Part shown: one piece after another, positions 13,508 through 22,025 of the stretch | Position numbering within the stretch: position 1 is the first letter of the stretch | Layout: every line of letters starts with the position of its first letter | DNA from: Microcaldota archaeon | GTDB lineage: Archaea; Micrarchaeota; Micrarchaeia; Norongarragalinales; JACRGE01 | Direction of reading: 5' to 3' | Assembly: GCA_016212465.1 (NCBI GenBank) | Contig: JACRGE010000044.1 | Span: 1-39,301 of the forward strand | Length of the DNA stretch: 39,301 nucleotides | Notes under the pieces: generated by a model | Told to the model about the DNA's origin: nothing | The model's input: the letters and a program-made list of their open reading frames with translations, nothing else | Databases searched by the model: none | Position numbers and translations under genes: made by a program

Positions 13508-14413
13508 TTATTTCATTCTGGACAGATAGACAAAAGCGGACAAAGCCGCCTTCGCCCCTTCGCCAGCGGCCACGATGATCTGTTTTTCTGGGACATCAGT
13601 CACGTCCCCTGCAGCAAAAAGCCCGGGAATGCTCGTTTGGCAACACTTGTCAATTTTTATTTCACCTCTTTCATTCTTTTCCACACGCAGGAACTCTGAG
13701 TTGGGCATGTATCCTATCTCCACAAACACGCCTTCTACCGCAAGGGTTTTTTCAATTCCCTGCTGGTCAATCTTAATCCCCTTCACGAACTTGTTGCCAA
13801 AAACCTCCAGTACAGCTGCTTCATTGAAGACCTCTACCTTGCCTGAGCCCAGGATTTTGTCTTTTATGAGTGGGTCTGCTTTCAGCTCAGGTGCAATATC
13901 TATCATGTAACTCTTTTTAGCAATCCTAATGAGTTGAAGCGCAGCGTCCATCGCTGAATTGCCTCCACCAACAACTGCGACGGTCTTTCCACTGAACAAC
14001 GGCGCATCGCAGGTTGCGCAGTATGTAAGCCCCTTTCCCCTGAACTGTTCCTCACCTGGCACACCCAGTTTCCTGGATCTTGCGCCAGAGGCGATTATTA
14101 CCGTCTTCCCCTGAAAAGTTTTCTTCTCAGTTTTGACTTCAAAAACACTACCCTTCCTTTCAACATCTACAACCAACGCGTCCTTACCGGTCCTGACCTC
14201 TAATTCATTTTTCCCCAGATGTTCTTCAAATCTATTGACCAACTCAATTCCGGAAATGTCACAAAAGCCAGGGTAGTTGCAGACCTCAGAACTGAACGCA
14301 ACCTGCCCACCCAAGTTCTCAGTCAATAGAATAGTCTTTAATCTCTTCCTGGCGCAATAGATTGCGGCAGTTATCCCCGCGGGTCCACCACCAACTACTA
14401 TCACATCGTACAT
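13508..14413 (-). CDS. trxB: Thioredoxin reductase
   Basis: A 301-residue FAD/NAD(P)H disulfide reductase of normal length. The FAD motif is VVGGGPAG (residues 6-13), the redox pair C132-A-T-C135, the second nucleotide site VVGGGNSAMDAA, and the C-terminal FAD contact FAAGDVTD. It regenerates thioredoxin or redoxins. I prefer ATG 14413, which lies 6 nt after the AGAGTG; an ATG and a GTG just upstream are also in frame. About 200 bp separate it from the ferredoxin gene, with its own A+T-rich promoter region. The NrdH-like redoxin at 4812 is a plausible partner. Confidence 0.94.
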   Translation of the reverse strand: MYDVIVVGGGPAGITAAIYCARKRLKTILLTENLGGQVAFSSEVCNYPGFCDISGIELVNRFEEHLGKNELEVRTGKDALVVDVERKGSVFEVKTEKKTFQGKTVIIASGARSRKLGVPGEEQFRGKGLTYCATCDAPLFSGKTVAVVGGGNSAMDAALQLIRIAKKSYMIDIAPELKADPLIKDKILGSGKVEVFNEAAVLEVFGNKFVKGIKIDQQGIEKTLAVEGVFVEIGYMPNSEFLRVEKNERGEIKIDKCCQTSIPGLFAAGDVTDVPEKQIIVAAGEGAKAALSAFVYLSRMK

Positions 14414-14620
14414 CCGCATCACTCTCGAATAGGCTTATGCATAATCGGTTAGACACCGTAAAAATAAAGTCTTTACTAGAGCACACCCTAAGATTATAAT
14501 GTATTTAATAACTTAGTAAATTTTTCTTTGAAGCCTTGGTAATCGTTATTTTGACAATCTAAATCGGTTACGTATGAAGAATTAAAAACATTCCTTGGAA
14601 TAGGAGAAAAAGAACGGAGT

Positions 14621-14800
14621 TCAGAGGGATATTGCTTGGACGGGGCAGCCTTCCGCAGCTCCCTTGCAATCACACTTGGAGCAGTTCCTGGGGTTTTTAA
14701 TACACGCCTTTCCGTCATCCCCTAATTCAAAGACATCGGGACAAATGCTTACGCAGAGTCCGCAGCCAATGCATTTTTCGGCATCAACTTTAACTACCAT
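14621..14800 (-). CDS. Small [4Fe-4S] ferredoxin
   Basis: A 59-residue ferredoxin: VDAEKCIGCGLCVSICPDVF carries C-x2-C-x2-C-x3-C-P and the C-terminus has GCPVQAISL. Between them is NCSKCDCKG with three extra cysteines, so a second, irregular metal site or a disulfide is possible; only one canonical cluster is clear. The start is ATG 14800, six bases after AGGTG. It lies at the end of the Fe-S assembly gene cluster and may be its electron donor or product. Confidence 0.88.
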   Translation of the reverse strand: MVVKVDAEKCIGCGLCVSICPDVFELGDDGKACIKNPRNCSKCDCKGAAEGCPVQAISL

Positions 14801-14820
14801 TCGCATCACCTAAAGGACTT

Positions 14821-14910
14821 TTAGCCTAGTATAATGCCGTGCTCAAGCGCTTCCCACAGCACCACGCCAATAATCATTATCATAATGATGCCTATTAAAT
14901 CCACTTCCAT
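14821..14910 (-). CDS. 29-residue single-span membrane peptide
   Basis: ATG 14910 is preceded by AGGTGAAATTC, the same 6-nt spacing seen for neighbouring genes. The product is an acidic start (MEVD), one hydrophobic helix (LIGIIMIMIIGVVLWEAL) and a short tail EHGIILG. The Shine-Dalgarno sequence overlaps the end of the MIP18-family gene and the stop lies about 20 nt before the ferredoxin start, so it is probably co-transcribed. No family recognised. Confidence 0.55.
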   Translation of the reverse strand: MEVDLIGIIMIMIIGVVLWEALEHGIILG

Positions 14911-14915
14911 GAATT

Positions 14916-15197
14916 TCACCTCTCGCACGTAGGATTGAAATTTTCTGGCATAATCAGTTGAACCTCAACTTCCTTTACCCCCTTCACAGCCTTTGCTCCA
15001 GTCCTTACTTCATTAACCAAGTAATCCGCTAATGGGCAGAATGGTGAGGTGGTCGTCATCTTTATTTTAACATTTCCCCCGCTTATTTTTACTTCCTTGA
15101 TCAAGCCCATGCTTACGACATCAATGCCTATTTCTGGGTCTATCACTTTTTTTAGCGCGTTTTTAATATCGTTCACCGCAATCATAAACATCGCCAT
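14916..15197 (-). CDS. MIP18/DUF59-family Fe-S assembly protein (SufT-like)
   Basis: A protein of about 93 residues with the MIP18 (DUF59) pattern: IKNALKKVIDPEIGIDVVSM, then TTTSPFCPLADYL with the conserved cysteine, and GVKEVEVQLI. Members include SufT, PaaD and eukaryotic MIP18, which act in Fe-S cluster maturation or delivery. Methionines at 15197, 15191 and 15185 compete as starts and no clear ribosome-binding site decides. It sits directly downstream of iscU, matching its function. Confidence 0.85.
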   Translation of the reverse strand: MAMFMIAVNDIKNALKKVIDPEIGIDVVSMGLIKEVKISGGNVKIKMTTTSPFCPLADYLVNEVRTGAKAVKGVKEVEVQLIMPENFNPTCER

Positions 15198-15223
15198 TAA
15201 TCTGCGCAATTAACGATTTGATT

Positions 15224-15667
15224 TTAGTGAAAGTGTTGTTTTTTCAGGGCCTTTACGAGTCTTTCCGCTTCCTTCAGCAGCTTCGGGTCGCTGCCGCTTT
15301 TTTTCAGGTAATCGTATACCGCCATATGCAATGCGTCAGCTGCAAGATTCGAACAGTGCATCTTGATGGGCGGGAGCCCACCCAACGCTGATGCAACACT
15401 CTCGCGGTTGATCCCCAAGGCCTCTGCAAGAGTTTTGCCTTTTGCGAGGTCCGTTATCATACTACTGGTCGCGATTGCAGCCGCGCAACCCATCGTCTTG
15501 AACTTTATATTAGTTATCTTGTTGTTTTTAACCTTAATGTATAACCTCATTATATCGCCGCATACAGGGTTTCCCGCCGTCCCTTCTCCATCTGCATCCC
15601 TGATTTCGCCTATGTTATGAGGATGCCTGAAGTGTTTTACAACAGTATCAGAATAAAGGTCTTTCAC
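15224..15667 (-). CDS. iscU: Fe-S cluster scaffold protein IscU
   Basis: A 147-residue IscU/NifU-N scaffold. Three cluster cysteines are in place (GNPVCGD, KTMGCAAAIA, KMHCSNLA), with the adjacent aspartate in CGD. It assembles [2Fe-2S]/[4Fe-4S] clusters from sulfur supplied by IscS. I place the start at GTG 15667, six bases after AGGTG; the GTG at 15676 is part of that Shine-Dalgarno sequence. A gap of 113 bp from iscS holds two inverted repeats and a TATA-like GAATATTAT. Confidence 0.93.
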   Translation of the reverse strand: MKDLYSDTVVKHFRHPHNIGEIRDADGEGTAGNPVCGDIMRLYIKVKNNKITNIKFKTMGCAAAIATSSMITDLAKGKTLAEALGINRESVASALGGLPPIKMHCSNLAADALHMAVYDYLKKSGSDPKLLKEAERLVKALKKQHFH

Positions 15668-15705
15668 TAAATTCACCTGGATAATATTCAGCCTATCTTT
15701 TAGTC

Positions 15706-15737
15706 AACTAGGTGCTAGTTTTTCATCTGATTCAGAT
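15706..15737. promoter_or_regulatory. Two inverted repeats between iscS and iscU
   Basis: 15706-15720 is AACTAG-GTG-CTAGTT, a perfect 6-bp stem with a 3-nt loop. 15725-15737 is ATCTGA-T-TCAGAT, a perfect 13-bp palindrome. They could be an operator for the Cys-rich HTH protein or an attenuating hairpin that lowers iscU expression relative to iscS. Symmetry is seen; function is inferred. Confidence 0.4.
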
Positions 15738-15780
15738 TTCATCTCTGCTTTGATATTCCTAGTTCGGTTTTCCTTTTTCT

Positions 15781-16932
15781 TTATTTGATGAGGGGAGACA
15801 TTTTTCTGAGTTTTTTAACGATGCCGGGCAAGGCTTCTAGGACATAGTCTACGTCCTTCTCCGTGTTGCTTCTTCCGAGCGTGAGCCTGAGTGAGCCGTG
15901 TGCATCCTCGGGCTTGCAGCCGATTGCCGTAAGTACATGAGACGGCTCCAGCTTGTGTGAGGAGCAGGCGGAGCCTGTTGAAGCTGAGATCCCTTTTTCA
16001 TCGAGATAGAGGACAAGTCCCTCGCCTTCAATGTATTTGAAGCCAACGTTTACGTTGTTCGGCAGCCTCTTGGTTGCGTGGCCGTTAAGCCATGAATCAT
16101 TGATTTCAAGAATGCCTCTTATGAGCTTGTCTCTCAGCTTCCTCTGCTTGTTTGCTTCCTCCTCCAATCTTTCGTTCGCGAGCTCAACCGCCTTCGCGAA
16201 ACCAACAATTCCCGCCACGTTTTCCGTTCCAGACCGCAAGCCTTTTTCGTGCCCGCCTCCAAATATGATTGGCTGGATTCTTGTTCCCTTCCTCACGTAC
16301 AATGCTCCAACCCCTTTTGGTCCATAGATCTTATGAGCTGAGAGGGAAAGCAGGTCAACCCCAAATTTGTTGACATCAACTGGAATTTTTCCAAGCGTCT
16401 GCACCGCATCGCTGTGGAAATAAACCTCTTTTTCCTTTACAATTTCCGCAATCTCTTCAATCGGCTGGATAGTGCCTATTTCATTGTTTGCGTGCATGAC
16501 TGAAATAACCGTTGTTTGACCGTCTAAGACTTTTTCAATTCCTTCGACTTTTACAATTCCTTCTTTGTCGACCGGGGCATAGCTTACCTGAAACCCTTCC
16601 CTTGCAAGATATTCGCAGGTACTTAAAACAGCTGGATGCTCGATTGAAGAAGTAATGATGTGGTTTCCCCGTACCTGGTTTTTGAAAGCGATTCCGATTA
16701 GGGCTAGGTTGTCTGACTCAGAACCGCCCGAGGTGAATATGATTTCTTCCGCGGTTGCACCAATTGCCTTTGCAATTTTTTCCCTACTTTGCTCCAAGGC
16801 CTCCTTCGCTTCCCTCCCGAACGAATGGATGGAAGAAGCATTGCCAAAATCTTTTGAGAAATACGGTTGCATCGCCTTCAAGACGAGTGGGTCAACTGGA
16901 GTTGTTGCAGCATGGTCCAAGTAAATTCTCAT
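15781..16932 (-). CDS. iscS: Cysteine desulfurase IscS/NifS
   Basis: A 383-residue PLP enzyme. MRIYLDHAATTPVDP opens the protein, HANNEIGTIQP and HSDAVQT are cofactor contacts, SAHKIYGPKG carries the PLP lysine, and STGSACSSHKLEPSHVL the catalytic cysteine on the mobile loop. It provides persulfide sulfur to IscU and possibly tRNA thiolation. I use ATG 16932, preceded by GAGGTAGGGAA; the 16 extra residues upstream overlap the HTH gene. It directly follows the Cys-rich HTH gene, with 4 nt between. Confidence 0.95.
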   Translation of the reverse strand: MRIYLDHAATTPVDPLVLKAMQPYFSKDFGNASSIHSFGREAKEALEQSREKIAKAIGATAEEIIFTSGGSESDNLALIGIAFKNQVRGNHIITSSIEHPAVLSTCEYLAREGFQVSYAPVDKEGIVKVEGIEKVLDGQTTVISVMHANNEIGTIQPIEEIAEIVKEKEVYFHSDAVQTLGKIPVDVNKFGVDLLSLSAHKIYGPKGVGALYVRKGTRIQPIIFGGGHEKGLRSGTENVAGIVGFAKAVELANERLEEEANKQRKLRDKLIRGILEINDSWLNGHATKRLPNNVNVGFKYIEGEGLVLYLDEKGISASTGSACSSHKLEPSHVLTAIGCKPEDAHGSLRLTLGRSNTEKDVDYVLEALPGIVKKLRKMSPLIK

Positions 16933-16936
16933 TTCC

Positions 16937-17308
16937 CTACCTCTTGCAAAGCTCACAATATTTATCAAGTGGGGTTTCACGGATATGCAGGTAACAAATC
17001 CGCCCCTTGTCCCGGAATTTCCTGCAGGTGATACAGGTTTCTCTTATTATCCCCCTGGTTTTGAGTTTTCCGTCCGCAATTTCGTTGGCGATTTTCCTTG
17101 CTTCTTCGCGGACTTCCTGATTCTTCTCAAAAACCTTTATCTCCTTGCCATAGTCCCCCGAGAGGTATTTGCTCACAGCAGCCTGGGTGAGCCCCAGAAG
17201 TCCTGCTATTTCCTCTTGAGTAAACTCCTTTCTAGCGAGCTCCTTCGTAATCTCCGCCCGCATCGCTGGCAGGAATCGTTTGACGACGATTTCGCACGGG
17301 AACAACAT
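16937..17308 (-). CDS. Cys-rich HTH regulator, likely controller of the isc cluster
   Basis: A 123-residue protein. Residues 18-52 are an XRE-like helix-turn-helix (EFTQEEIAGLLGLTQAAVSKYLSG). A helical linker (58-82) leads to a C-terminal cysteine cluster: C92-x2-C95, C105, C118-x2-C121. Similar archaeal predicted regulators (COG2522-type) are known. Five cysteines and the position directly before iscS suggest an Fe-S or zinc sensor playing the part of bacterial IscR, though it is not homologous to IscR. Start ATG 17308 follows GGTGTGAAT. A TATA-like GATATATGC lies near 17345-17353. Confidence 0.75.
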   Translation of the reverse strand: MLFPCEIVVKRFLPAMRAEITKELARKEFTQEEIAGLLGLTQAAVSKYLSGDYGKEIKVFEKNQEVREEARKIANEIADGKLKTRGIIRETCITCRKFRDKGRICYLHIRETPLDKYCELCKR

Positions 17309-17461
17309 ATTCACACCGTTTAATCTGGGTTACCCACCCCCCGTTGCATATATCAACATCAATAGAACTAAAAATCTAAAACCTGTTATGCCAATCATCA
17401 CAGGAGACTGCAACCATGCGCCCCCGAAGCGGACACCCCCCAACCCTAGGAACATAATCCA

Positions 17462-17478
17462 GTTATAATTAGTATAAC
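17462..17478. promoter_or_regulatory. Palindrome GTTATA-N5-TATAAC downstream of thiF-like gene
   Basis: Perfect 6-bp half-sites separated by 5 bases. It lies 10 bp past the stop of the E1-like gene and about 150 bp upstream of the isc regulator, in an otherwise gene-free stretch (17309-17488). It could be an operator or simply an A+T-rich terminator. Confidence 0.3.
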
Positions 17479-17488
17479 CAAATTATAT

Positions 17489-18223
17489 TTAAGCTTTTTG
17501 CTTGCGGCAGCAGGCGCAGTCTTTCTGAGTCTTAAGTTTTTTCTTGTGGAAAATCCCATTCCTCAAATCCCCGTAAAAAAGGCTTCCCGCAAAAACCGGT
17601 TTGCCAAAGCAGAGTAGGTTGACCATTTCCTGTATCTGCAGGGAAGAGATGAAGGCAGTTGTGGTGTTCATGATACCGGCTTCTGAGCAGTTTGACTCCA
17701 CTTCAGGTTCTTTCGCCCAGCATTGAAAGCAAGGCGTTTTACCTGGGATGACTGTAGAAAGCATACATTCCATTCCGAATGCTGAAGCGAAGATCCATGT
17801 TTTTTTGTTTGACCAAGCGTATTCATTGATTATTTTTCTGGTATCATAGTTGTCTGTGCAATCAAGAATGACTCCCGTTTCCCCTAAAATTGCTCCGACA
17901 TTCTTATGACTCAATTGATCTTGATAGGCGTTAATATCCACGTCCGAATTAATCTTGTGAAGAATCTTTTCTGCTTCGCTTGCTTTCGGCTTTCCAATAC
18001 TTCTTTCACTGAAGAGGGACTGCCTGCTTAGGTTCGTGACTTGGACAAAATCCCTATCAACCAAGATGAGTTTCTCAACCCCCAGCTGGGTGCAGAGCAG
18101 CGCCGAGTTGCTTCCTATCCCCCCTATGCCAACAATTCCCACCGAAGCATTCCTGAGCTTCTTGCTTTCTTTCCCAAGTATTCTCTCTTGTCTCAGGTAT
18201 CTTAACGACCTCATGCCTATCAT
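17489..18223 (-). CDS. ThiF/MoeB/HesA-family E1-like adenylyltransferase
   Basis: About 244 residues. The Rossmann motif GIVGIGGIGSN, the DRDFVQVTNLSRQ segment and LDCTDNYDTRK are characteristic of E1-like enzymes that adenylate the C-terminal glycine of ubiquitin-like sulfur carriers. Two zinc-binding pairs, CFQC and CACC, are present, and CSEAGIM has the position of the family's conserved cysteine. It is probably in molybdopterin, thiamine or tRNA-thiolation sulfur transfer; next to isc genes the last fits well. Start candidates are 18238, 18223 (AGGT just upstream) and 18214; I chose 18223. Confidence 0.88.
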   Translation of the reverse strand: MIGMRSLRYLRQERILGKESKKLRNASVGIVGIGGIGSNSALLCTQLGVEKLILVDRDFVQVTNLSRQSLFSERSIGKPKASEAEKILHKINSDVDINAYQDQLSHKNVGAILGETGVILDCTDNYDTRKIINEYAWSNKKTWIFASAFGMECMLSTVIPGKTPCFQCWAKEPEVESNCSEAGIMNTTTAFISSLQIQEMVNLLCFGKPVFAGSLFYGDLRNGIFHKKKLKTQKDCACCRKQKA

Positions 18224-18318
18224 ATTACCTATTTGCATTTAAATTATTAGGAATGCGTTTTTCTCCCAGAATTCTGCAAAAAAATTTATATAAAGACTCC
18301 CTTCTGTGAGTGGTTGCG

Positions 18319-19263
18319 ATGGAATCAATGGTCTATGGTGCTGCGTCAGTTCTTGCTCTGTCTATAGCATTTCTTTTCAAGAGCTCTGATTGGGCTATTG
18401 AAAATGCGGTTGTTATTGCACGTTATTTCAGATTAAGCGAGATGGCTACCGGCTTTCTACTGTTTTCGGTCGCGACTTCCTTGCCTGAGCTCGTAGTCTC
18501 GCTAATCGCCTCTGCCCAAAACCAGGTAGGCATATCCGTGGGGAACGTGATTGGCTCTAACATAGCTGACCTTGGATTGGTGCTGGGGGCAAGCGCACTG
18601 TTTGGAGTAATTCTCATAATTAAAGGTGACCTTGTTACTCTCACAAAGATCGTTTTCCTCTCCTCCTTTCTTCCTCTAATAATGCTCTTTCCAATAAGTC
18701 CATTCATAGGGGTTGTTTTGTTGCTGGTTTTTGTTTGGTTTGCATATTTTTCGCTAAATTCGCGTTTGTCACCTCAAACCAGTATGGAACGACCCAGAGT
18801 TGATGCGGCATTGAGATGCAGCAGTTATTTCTTGATAAGCGTTGTGGTACTCTTGGTCAGTTCCCATTTTGCAGTTGATTCTGCTGTTAGACTGGCGACT
18901 CTTTTAGGCATTTCAAAAGCATTTATGGGTGCAACAATAATCGCAGTTGGAACTTCTCTTCCCGAGCTGGCAGTAAATATTTCTGCGATGAAAAGGAAAA
19001 AAACGGGCATTGCTGTTGGAAATGTGTTAGGGAGCTGTATAGTAAATCTCACTCTTGTGCTCGGTCTTGCATCGATTATCAATCCACTTGCAGCGAACAT
19101 GGGTGCTTTTTTTAACCTCGTAGTCTTTCTGCTTATTATTAATGCCGTACTCCTTTACTTTGTTCAAAGAAAGAAGAAACTTGGCTTCAACGAGGGAATT
19201 GTTTTATTGGGACTTTATGTTATATTTCTCTTGTCTTCAATTTTGATTGAGTTAAAGTTCTGA
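18319..19263 (+). CDS. Na+/Ca2+ exchanger (CaCA family, YrbG-like), copy 1
   Basis: A polytopic protein of about 314 residues with the two alpha-repeats of the CaCA superfamily: SLPELVVSLIASA plus GNVIGSNIADLGLVLG, and SLPELAVNISAM plus GNVLGSCIVNLTLVLG. The acidic residue in each SLPE motif coordinates the cation. Ten to eleven hydrophobic spans are visible. ATG 18319 follows a GAGTGG; GTG 18310 is also in frame. TATA-like TTTATATA (18284-18291) is 25-30 nt upstream. It is the first gene of a tandem pair. Confidence 0.9.
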   Translation: MESMVYGAASVLALSIAFLFKSSDWAIENAVVIARYFRLSEMATGFLLFSVATSLPELVVSLIASAQNQVGISVGNVIGSNIADLGLVLGASALFGVILIIKGDLVTLTKIVFLSSFLPLIMLFPISPFIGVVLLLVFVWFAYFSLNSRLSPQTSMERPRVDAALRCSSYFLISVVVLLVSSHFAVDSAVRLATLLGISKAFMGATIIAVGTSLPELAVNISAMKRKKTGIAVGNVLGSCIVNLTLVLGLASIINPLAANMGAFFNLVVFLLIINAVLLYFVQRKKKLGFNEGIVLLGLYVIFLLSSILIELKF

Positions 19264-19284
19264 AAACATCACAAAGGAGATTTC

Positions 19285-20217
19285 GTGATTGAAACGCTGG
19301 TCATATTCATTGTGGCTCTCGCGGTTTTGATGAAGAGCAGCCACTTGGTTTTGCGTTCTTCAATCAAAATAGCCGAATATTTGGGTATAGCGGAGCTCGT
19401 TGTGGGCTATGTGTTCATCGCTTTTTTCACCTCTCTTCCAGACTTCACTGTTTCAACCATAAGTGCTTCAGTTGGGCATGGAGGAATTGCACTTGGTGAC
19501 GTATTCGGTTCAACGATTGCAAACGTTTGCCTCGTCCTGGGCATAGCTGCGCTATTGAGCGGCATTTACATAAAACGGGAGCAAACGCTTGAAAGTGCTG
19601 AAATTCTTCTCATCATTAGCATTGTTCCCTTGCTTATGCTTTATAAGGGAGTGATAGGCAGAAACGAAGGTATTTTGCTTCTGCTGATATTCATAGCATA
19701 CCTCGTATTCATAGCGAAGATGAAGTTTTCACTGAACCTAAAGGACGGCGTTTCCAGAAGAGAGTGGGTAAAAAACGTTGGTCAATTCATTTCCGGAATA
19801 GTGCTTCTGCTCATTAGCGCAAAATTCGTTGTTGCTTCCACCATAGACCTAGCCGCTTTCCTAAACCTTTCGGATGCATTCATTGGAATGACCGCAATCG
19901 CATTTGGCACTACCCTGCCCGAATTGGCTATAGATTTCATTGCAATCAGGTACGGTCATCTTGCGCTTGCAGTCGGAGACATTCTCGGCAGTAGCGTCAT
20001 AAACCTTACGCTGGTGCTCGGCTCTGCCGCTGTAATAAGCCCGTTGAAGGATGGCGTTCTTTTTACCCCGGCGATAGCTTTCCTTGTTGGGACCATCATG
20101 TTCCTTCAATACAACCTTATAAAACATGAGGGAATTTCCAGGCGAGCTGGCCTCGTGTTCGTAATCGCTTATATAGCCTTCATAATCTCTGAGATGATTG
20201 TCGGTCTTGGTGGCTGA
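19285..20217 (+). CDS. Na+/Ca2+ exchanger (CaCA family), copy 2
   Basis: A 310-residue paralogue of the preceding gene, 21 nt downstream, with start GTG 19285 after AAAGGAG. Both alpha-repeats are present but altered: SLPDFTVSTISAS plus GDVFGSTIANVCLVLG, and TLPELAIDFIAI plus GDILGSSVINLTLVLG. The first repeat has PD instead of PE, and both G-x-x-GS motifs have GD for GN, so ion selectivity may differ from copy 1. The two may act as separate transporters or as a heterodimer. Confidence 0.88.
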   Translation: MIETLVIFIVALAVLMKSSHLVLRSSIKIAEYLGIAELVVGYVFIAFFTSLPDFTVSTISASVGHGGIALGDVFGSTIANVCLVLGIAALLSGIYIKREQTLESAEILLIISIVPLLMLYKGVIGRNEGILLLLIFIAYLVFIAKMKFSLNLKDGVSRREWVKNVGQFISGIVLLLISAKFVVASTIDLAAFLNLSDAFIGMTAIAFGTTLPELAIDFIAIRYGHLALAVGDILGSSVINLTLVLGSAAVISPLKDGVLFTPAIAFLVGTIMFLQYNLIKHEGISRRAGLVFVIAYIAFIISEMIVGLGG

Positions 20218-20307
20218 ATTTAAATAGGCAAAGGCCTTCACTGCTCACAGCTCCTGTGGCGTTTGCAAAATTTTTCATTAATCTTACGTCTTTTCTTACA
20301 TTGAATT

Positions 20308-20643
20308 ATGAATAACCAAGATGGGAGAAGCTTTTTATTAGTAAAATCCCCCCTCAGCGGAGAAAGGGCGTTCAGGCGTGAAACACTTGAAAAAATAAAA
20401 TTATTCCCGACCATTGGTGTTGAAGCTGCAATGAACGTGGATTTAGTTTTCCTTAAACCAAGACCTGTAATAAAAGAAGTTTTTATCGGCGAATTTGTTG
20501 CCGTATTCAAAGGAGTCGGAGAAAAATGCGAGGTGGGAAGAGCAGTTCTCGAAAAAGCCCGAGAGCACAACAGGCTTGAGAGAATAAAGGAAAGCAATTT
20601 CATTGCATTAGTGGAATTATTAGAAAAATTAATTAAAGAATAA
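20308..20643 (+). CDS. Short protein resembling the C-terminal part of a GT2 glycosyltransferase
   Basis: A 111-residue protein. KSPLSGERAFRRETLEKI, then PTIGVEAAMN, resembles the acceptor-site region of family-2 glycosyltransferases, but the nucleotide-sugar half (SVVIPAYNEE-type start and DxD) is absent and not found upstream. No ribosome-binding site precedes the ATG. It is either a truncated gene or a stand-alone small protein derived from one. The family link is by eye and weak. Confidence 0.5.
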   Translation: MNNQDGRSFLLVKSPLSGERAFRRETLEKIKLFPTIGVEAAMNVDLVFLKPRPVIKEVFIGEFVAVFKGVGEKCEVGRAVLEKAREHNRLERIKESNFIALVELLEKLIKE

Positions 20644-20689
20644 GAAATAACCAATACCGAAAGATAGAGTTTAGTGGAAGATGGTTTGA

Positions 20690-21946
20690 ATGGATGTTTC
20701 TCTCTTGATTGGGTTAATTGGGGGCATCATTTTCTTGGGATTTTTCAGCCTGCTTTTTTTTGAGAGGACCAAAATCCCTAACGTCTTGATTCTAATCCTG
20801 TTGGGCATGCTACTGGGACCCTTGCTGAAGGTGTTTGACCCCCTGTACTTCATTCCCCTTGCACCATTCGTGGGGGCGCTTGCCCTCATCATCATCCTTC
20901 TCGACGGCGGCATGAACCTTAATCTCTTCAAAGTGATAAAAGAATTTCCAAAGGCCGCTCTTTTCACTCTGTTCGCTTTCGTCCTAACCACTGTGTTCAC
21001 GATGGGCCTTATGCACTTTGCGTTTGGTTGGACTTTGCTTGAAGGATTACTCTTGGGAGTTGTGCTCGGAGGACCCTGTTCCACAATCGTAGTCCCCATT
21101 GTCTCCAAGCTGTCACTGAAAGACGAGGCGAAGACGATTCTAAACATTGAAGCGGCTATTACGGATGCGCTCTGCATAGTGATTGCAATCACGCTCATCC
21201 AACTCATTGCTTCAAACACCCTAGAGTTGTCGGCTCCATTCAGAGGAATAGCCAGCGCATTTTCCATTGCTGCAGTGCTTGCAGTCGCCGTCGGCGTATT
21301 TTGGATGAACATACTGAAGGGGTTTCACGGAAGGCCATTCGGCTATTTGCTTACTCTTGCAGTCGTCTTCATTTTATATGCTATAGTCGAGTCAGTTGGA
21401 GGCAACGGCGCCATATCCATACTGGCATTTGGTTTGGTTCTAGGGAATTACGCAGAACTTGCGAAATTGTTGAAAGCAGAAGGAGATTTTACGCTGGACA
21501 CTTCAATAAAGGCCTTTCAAACGGAAGTAAGCTTTTTTGTGAAAACCTTTTTCTTCGTTTACCTCGGCGTTATATTCAACTTGAGCGAAACCAGCACGAA
21601 ACTGTTTCTGATGTCGTTTGGAGTCCTTTTGGCAATATTTCTTGCAAGGCTTTTTTCCGTTAAAGCTCTTTCTTTCTTTGACTCGTCGCTGAAGGACTCT
21701 GAAACCCTGTTGGCTACAATGATGCCACGCGGCCTCGCTGCTGCAGTGCTGGCTGCAATGCCCTTAAATTCAGGAATCAAAATAGGGTTCTTTATTGAAG
21801 TCGTATTGCTTGTAATAATATTAACAAACATAGTTTCAACCGTTGGCGCATATGTTTACGAGAGGAAAAGAGTAAGGCATGAAAAGGTTGCGCCAGGTCC
21901 AAGGGTTTTAGGACAGCGCGACAGTAACCTGAAAGAAAAAAAGTAA
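20690..21946 (+). CDS. Cation/proton antiporter, CPA1 (NhaP)-like
   Basis: A 418-residue protein with about 12-13 membrane spans. It begins with a typical CPA helix pair (LIGGIIFLGFFSLLFFERTKIPNVL is one hydrophobic start), has LDGGMNL in helix 3, and ion-site motif NIEAAITDALCIV in the central unwound helix, where many relatives have ND or DD; here TD. The end is a short charged tail (RKRVRHEKVAPGPRV). It exchanges Na+ or K+ for H+. It stands between exchangers and a second antiporter of another subfamily. Confidence 0.85.
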   Translation: MDVSLLIGLIGGIIFLGFFSLLFFERTKIPNVLILILLGMLLGPLLKVFDPLYFIPLAPFVGALALIIILLDGGMNLNLFKVIKEFPKAALFTLFAFVLTTVFTMGLMHFAFGWTLLEGLLLGVVLGGPCSTIVVPIVSKLSLKDEAKTILNIEAAITDALCIVIAITLIQLIASNTLELSAPFRGIASAFSIAAVLAVAVGVFWMNILKGFHGRPFGYLLTLAVVFILYAIVESVGGNGAISILAFGLVLGNYAELAKLLKAEGDFTLDTSIKAFQTEVSFFVKTFFFVYLGVIFNLSETSTKLFLMSFGVLLAIFLARLFSVKALSFFDSSLKDSETLLATMMPRGLAAAVLAAMPLNSGIKIGFFIEVVLLVIILTNIVSTVGAYVYERKRVRHEKVAPGPRVLGQRDSNLKEKK

Positions 21947-22025
21947 AACTAGGCTAATCTTATATAAAAATGAAAGAAAAATTCAAAAGGAATTGGATTC
22001 GTGTTTCTAGTGATTGAATCCTGAT

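Noticed and set aside
14494-14718. 74-residue minus-strand frame across the ferredoxin 3' end
   Set aside because: It is an out-of-frame shadow of the ferredoxin gene without a ribosome-binding site.
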